Assembly: GCA_021647345.1 (NCBI GenBank)
Contig: JAKIUX010000033.1
Location: forward strand, 1 to 7,589
Reading direction: 5' to 3'
Source: Hydrogenimonas sp.
GTDB lineage: Bacteria; Campylobacterota; Campylobacteria; Campylobacterales; Hydrogenimonadaceae
DNA length: 7,589 nt
The position numbers and the translations under genes are program-made. Below are positions 6,395 through 7,589 of the stretch, piece by piece; the first letter of the stretch is position 1, and the number at the start of each line of letters is the position of its first letter. Under the pieces are notes generated by a model, which saw nothing but the letters and a program-made list of their open reading frames with translations, did not search any database and was not told the DNA's origin.

Positions 6395-7429
6395 ATGTTT
6401 CTGAACAAATTGATCGGTGTCTTTTCAAATGACCTCTCTATAGATCTTGGGACGGCAAATACGCTTGTGCTGGTTAAAGGCAATGGTATTATTATCAATG
6501 AGCCTTCAGTTGTCGCTATTCAAATGGATAAGTTTGGGCGTGAAAAGGTTCTTGCCGTGGGCCAGGAGGCTAAGGAGATGGTGGGCAAGACTCCGGGTAA
6601 TATTAGGGCTGTAAGGCCAATGAAAGATGGAGTAATCGCAGATTTCGACATCACCGAAAAGATGATTCGCTACTTCATCGAAAAGGCTCACCACCGCAAA
6701 AGCTTCATACGCCCTCGAATAATTGTATGTGTTCCTTTCGGGCTAACTCAAGTGGAGCGAAAAGCTGTTAGGGAGTCTGCTCTAAACGCCGGTGCTCGAG
6801 AAGTCTTTCTTATCGAGGAGCCTATGGCTGCCGCTATAGGTGCGGGACTTCCGGTCAAAGAGCCCCACGGCAACCTTGTAGTCGATATAGGGGGTGGCAC
6901 GACCGAGATAGGTGTCGTCTCTCTCGGTGGGCTCGTTATAAGCAAGTCCATAAGAACGGCAGGCGACAAGATAGATCAGGCAATAGCGGATTATGTAAAG
7001 CGCAAATACAATCTACTAATAGGCGACCGCGTAGCTGAGGAGATCAAAATAGAGATAGGCAGCGCGCTACCTCTTGATGAAGAGCTCACTATGATAGTCA
7101 ACGGACGTGACCAGGTGAGCGGTTTGTTAAGCTCTGTAGAGCTGACAAGCGAAGATGCCAGAGAGGCTATGAAAGAGCCTCTGCGTGAAATAGGGGAAGC
7201 TTTGAAGGATATTTTGGAGCAGACACCGCCGGATTTGGCTGGCGATATAGTTGAAAACGGGATCGTTCTCACCGGAGGCGGAGCGCTTATAAGAATGCTT
7301 GATAAATACTTTTCGGAAATTGTAAAACTACCGGTCTATGTGGCGGAAGAACCGCTGCTTGCCGTAGCGAAAGGAACCGGACGCGCACTGGAAGAGATTG
7401 ATCTTCTCCAGCAGCTCTCATATGAATAG
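6395..7429 (+). CDS. mreB: Rod shape-determining protein MreB
   Basis: MreB is the bacterial actin homologue; its membrane-bound filaments steer the elongasome that inserts lateral peptidoglycan. At 344 residues it has the normal length. It shows the actin-fold nucleotide motifs: phosphate-1 SIDLGTANT (15-23), phosphate-2 [10 protein letters not shown] (164-173) and the adenosine motif TGGGA (293-297). E141 in [13 protein letters not shown] lies in the region of the hydrolytic glutamate. The N-terminus [10 protein letters not shown] could form the short amphipathic helix used by many MreBs to bind the membrane. The ATG follows the clpX TAA directly. The upstream sequence is A/G-rich but has no clear Shine-Dalgarno, so reinitiation after clpX is plausible. 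Its presence implies a rod-like or helical cell that elongates along its side wall. Confidence 0.98.
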   Translation: MFLNKLIGVFSNDLSIDLGTANTLVLVKGNGIIINEPSVVAIQMDKFGREKVLAVGQEAKEMVGKTPGNIRAVRPMKDGVIADFDITEKMIRYFIEKAHHRKSFIRPRIIVCVPFGLTQVERKAVRESALNAGAREVFLIEEPMAAAIGAGLPVKEPHGNLVVDIGGGTTEIGVVSLGGLVISKSIRTAGDKIDQAIADYVKRKYNLLIGDRVAEEIKIEIGSALPLDEELTMIVNGRDQVSGLLSSVELTSEDAREAMKEPLREIGEALKDILEQTPPDLAGDIVENGIVLTGGGALIRMLDKYFSEIVKLPVYVAEEPLLAVAKGTGRALEEIDLLQQLSYE

Positions 7430-7589
7430 GTTCAACCGCAAATTCACGATCCTCGCTCTCTTGGGGGTCGTAATGCTCCTCTCTCTCTACAGCCCATCCG
7501 TAAGAACACGCTTTTTGGCTTTAGGCTCTACGTTTCGCTCTACATATTTGGAGCTTTCAGGAAGTATCGAAAAATCAATAGAGACGCAC
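7422..7589 (+). CDS. mreC: Rod shape-determining protein MreC, N-terminal part
   Basis: The frame opening at ATG 7422 stays open to the window edge, giving the first 56 residues. It begins MNRFNRKF (basic, cytoplasmic), then has a hydrophobic segment at about residues 8-23 ([15 protein letters not shown]), then a polar stretch with helical character (residues 40-56). This is the expected start of MreC, a bitopic inner-membrane protein whose periplasmic part begins with a coiled coil and links MreB to the cell-wall synthases. It overlaps the end of mreB by 8 nt. No ribosome site is visible just upstream, so translation is probably coupled to mreB. The product call rests on position after mreB and this membrane topology; the diagnostic beta domains lie outside the window. 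Confidence 0.88.
   Translation, partial: MNRFNRKFTILALLGVVMLLSLYSPSVRTRFLALGSTFRSTYLELSGSIEKSIETH

Noticed and set aside
1..7589. Mobile element, CRISPR array, tRNA/rRNA, toxin-antitoxin or defence system
   Set aside because: No transposase or integrase, no regularly spaced repeats, no cloverleaf-like sequence and no unexplained gene was seen; nearly all bases are accounted for by housekeeping genes.

Overview
The window reads as an ordinary chromosomal housekeeping segment from a member of the Campylobacterota (formerly Epsilonproteobacteria). Three things point there: the gene order fabZ-lpxA-clpX-mreB-mreC, which I know from Campylobacter jejuni and Helicobacter pylori; a long QueH with a C-terminal extension; and promoters that show an extended -10 box behind a T-rich stretch with no obvious -35. 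The moderate GC content and the full-length glutamine-dependent NAD synthetase suggest a free-living, possibly vent-type lineage rather than a host-adapted pathogen. That last point is inference, and I cannot name the genus.

All convincing genes are on the + strand. Layout: (1) 1-78, the last 25 codons of an unidentified gene. (2) 79-264, a non-coding gap with a small inverted repeat and a strong promoter. (3) 265-801, a cytosolic cyclophilin peptidyl-prolyl isomerase that appears monocistronic, with a likely intrinsic terminator overlapping its stop codon. (4) 920-3907, a two-gene unit with its own promoter: nadE, then queH starting on the base after the nadE stop. (5) 3947-7589, the fabZ-lpxA-clpX-mreB-mreC cluster, entered by readthrough and probably also by a promoter that overlaps the queH stop codon. 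Junctions within it are 1-nt overlap, 11-nt overlap, abutting and 8-nt overlap. mreC runs off the right edge after 56 codons.

Functionally, FabZ and LpxA sit on either side of the (R)-3-hydroxyacyl-ACP branch point: FabZ sends it to fatty acids and LpxA to lipid A. MreB and MreC direct cell-wall elongation. The cluster therefore joins outer-membrane lipid supply to cell shape, with the ClpX unfoldase between them. NadE makes NAD+ and QueH completes queuosine in tRNA; I see no direct pathway link between these two.

I found no mobile element, CRISPR array, RNA gene, toxin-antitoxin or defence locus, and no sign of an undescribed system. The most interesting items are modest: the shared promoter architecture, the uncharacterised C-terminal half of QueH, the gene overlaps in the envelope cluster, and a small structured gap upstream of the cyclophilin.
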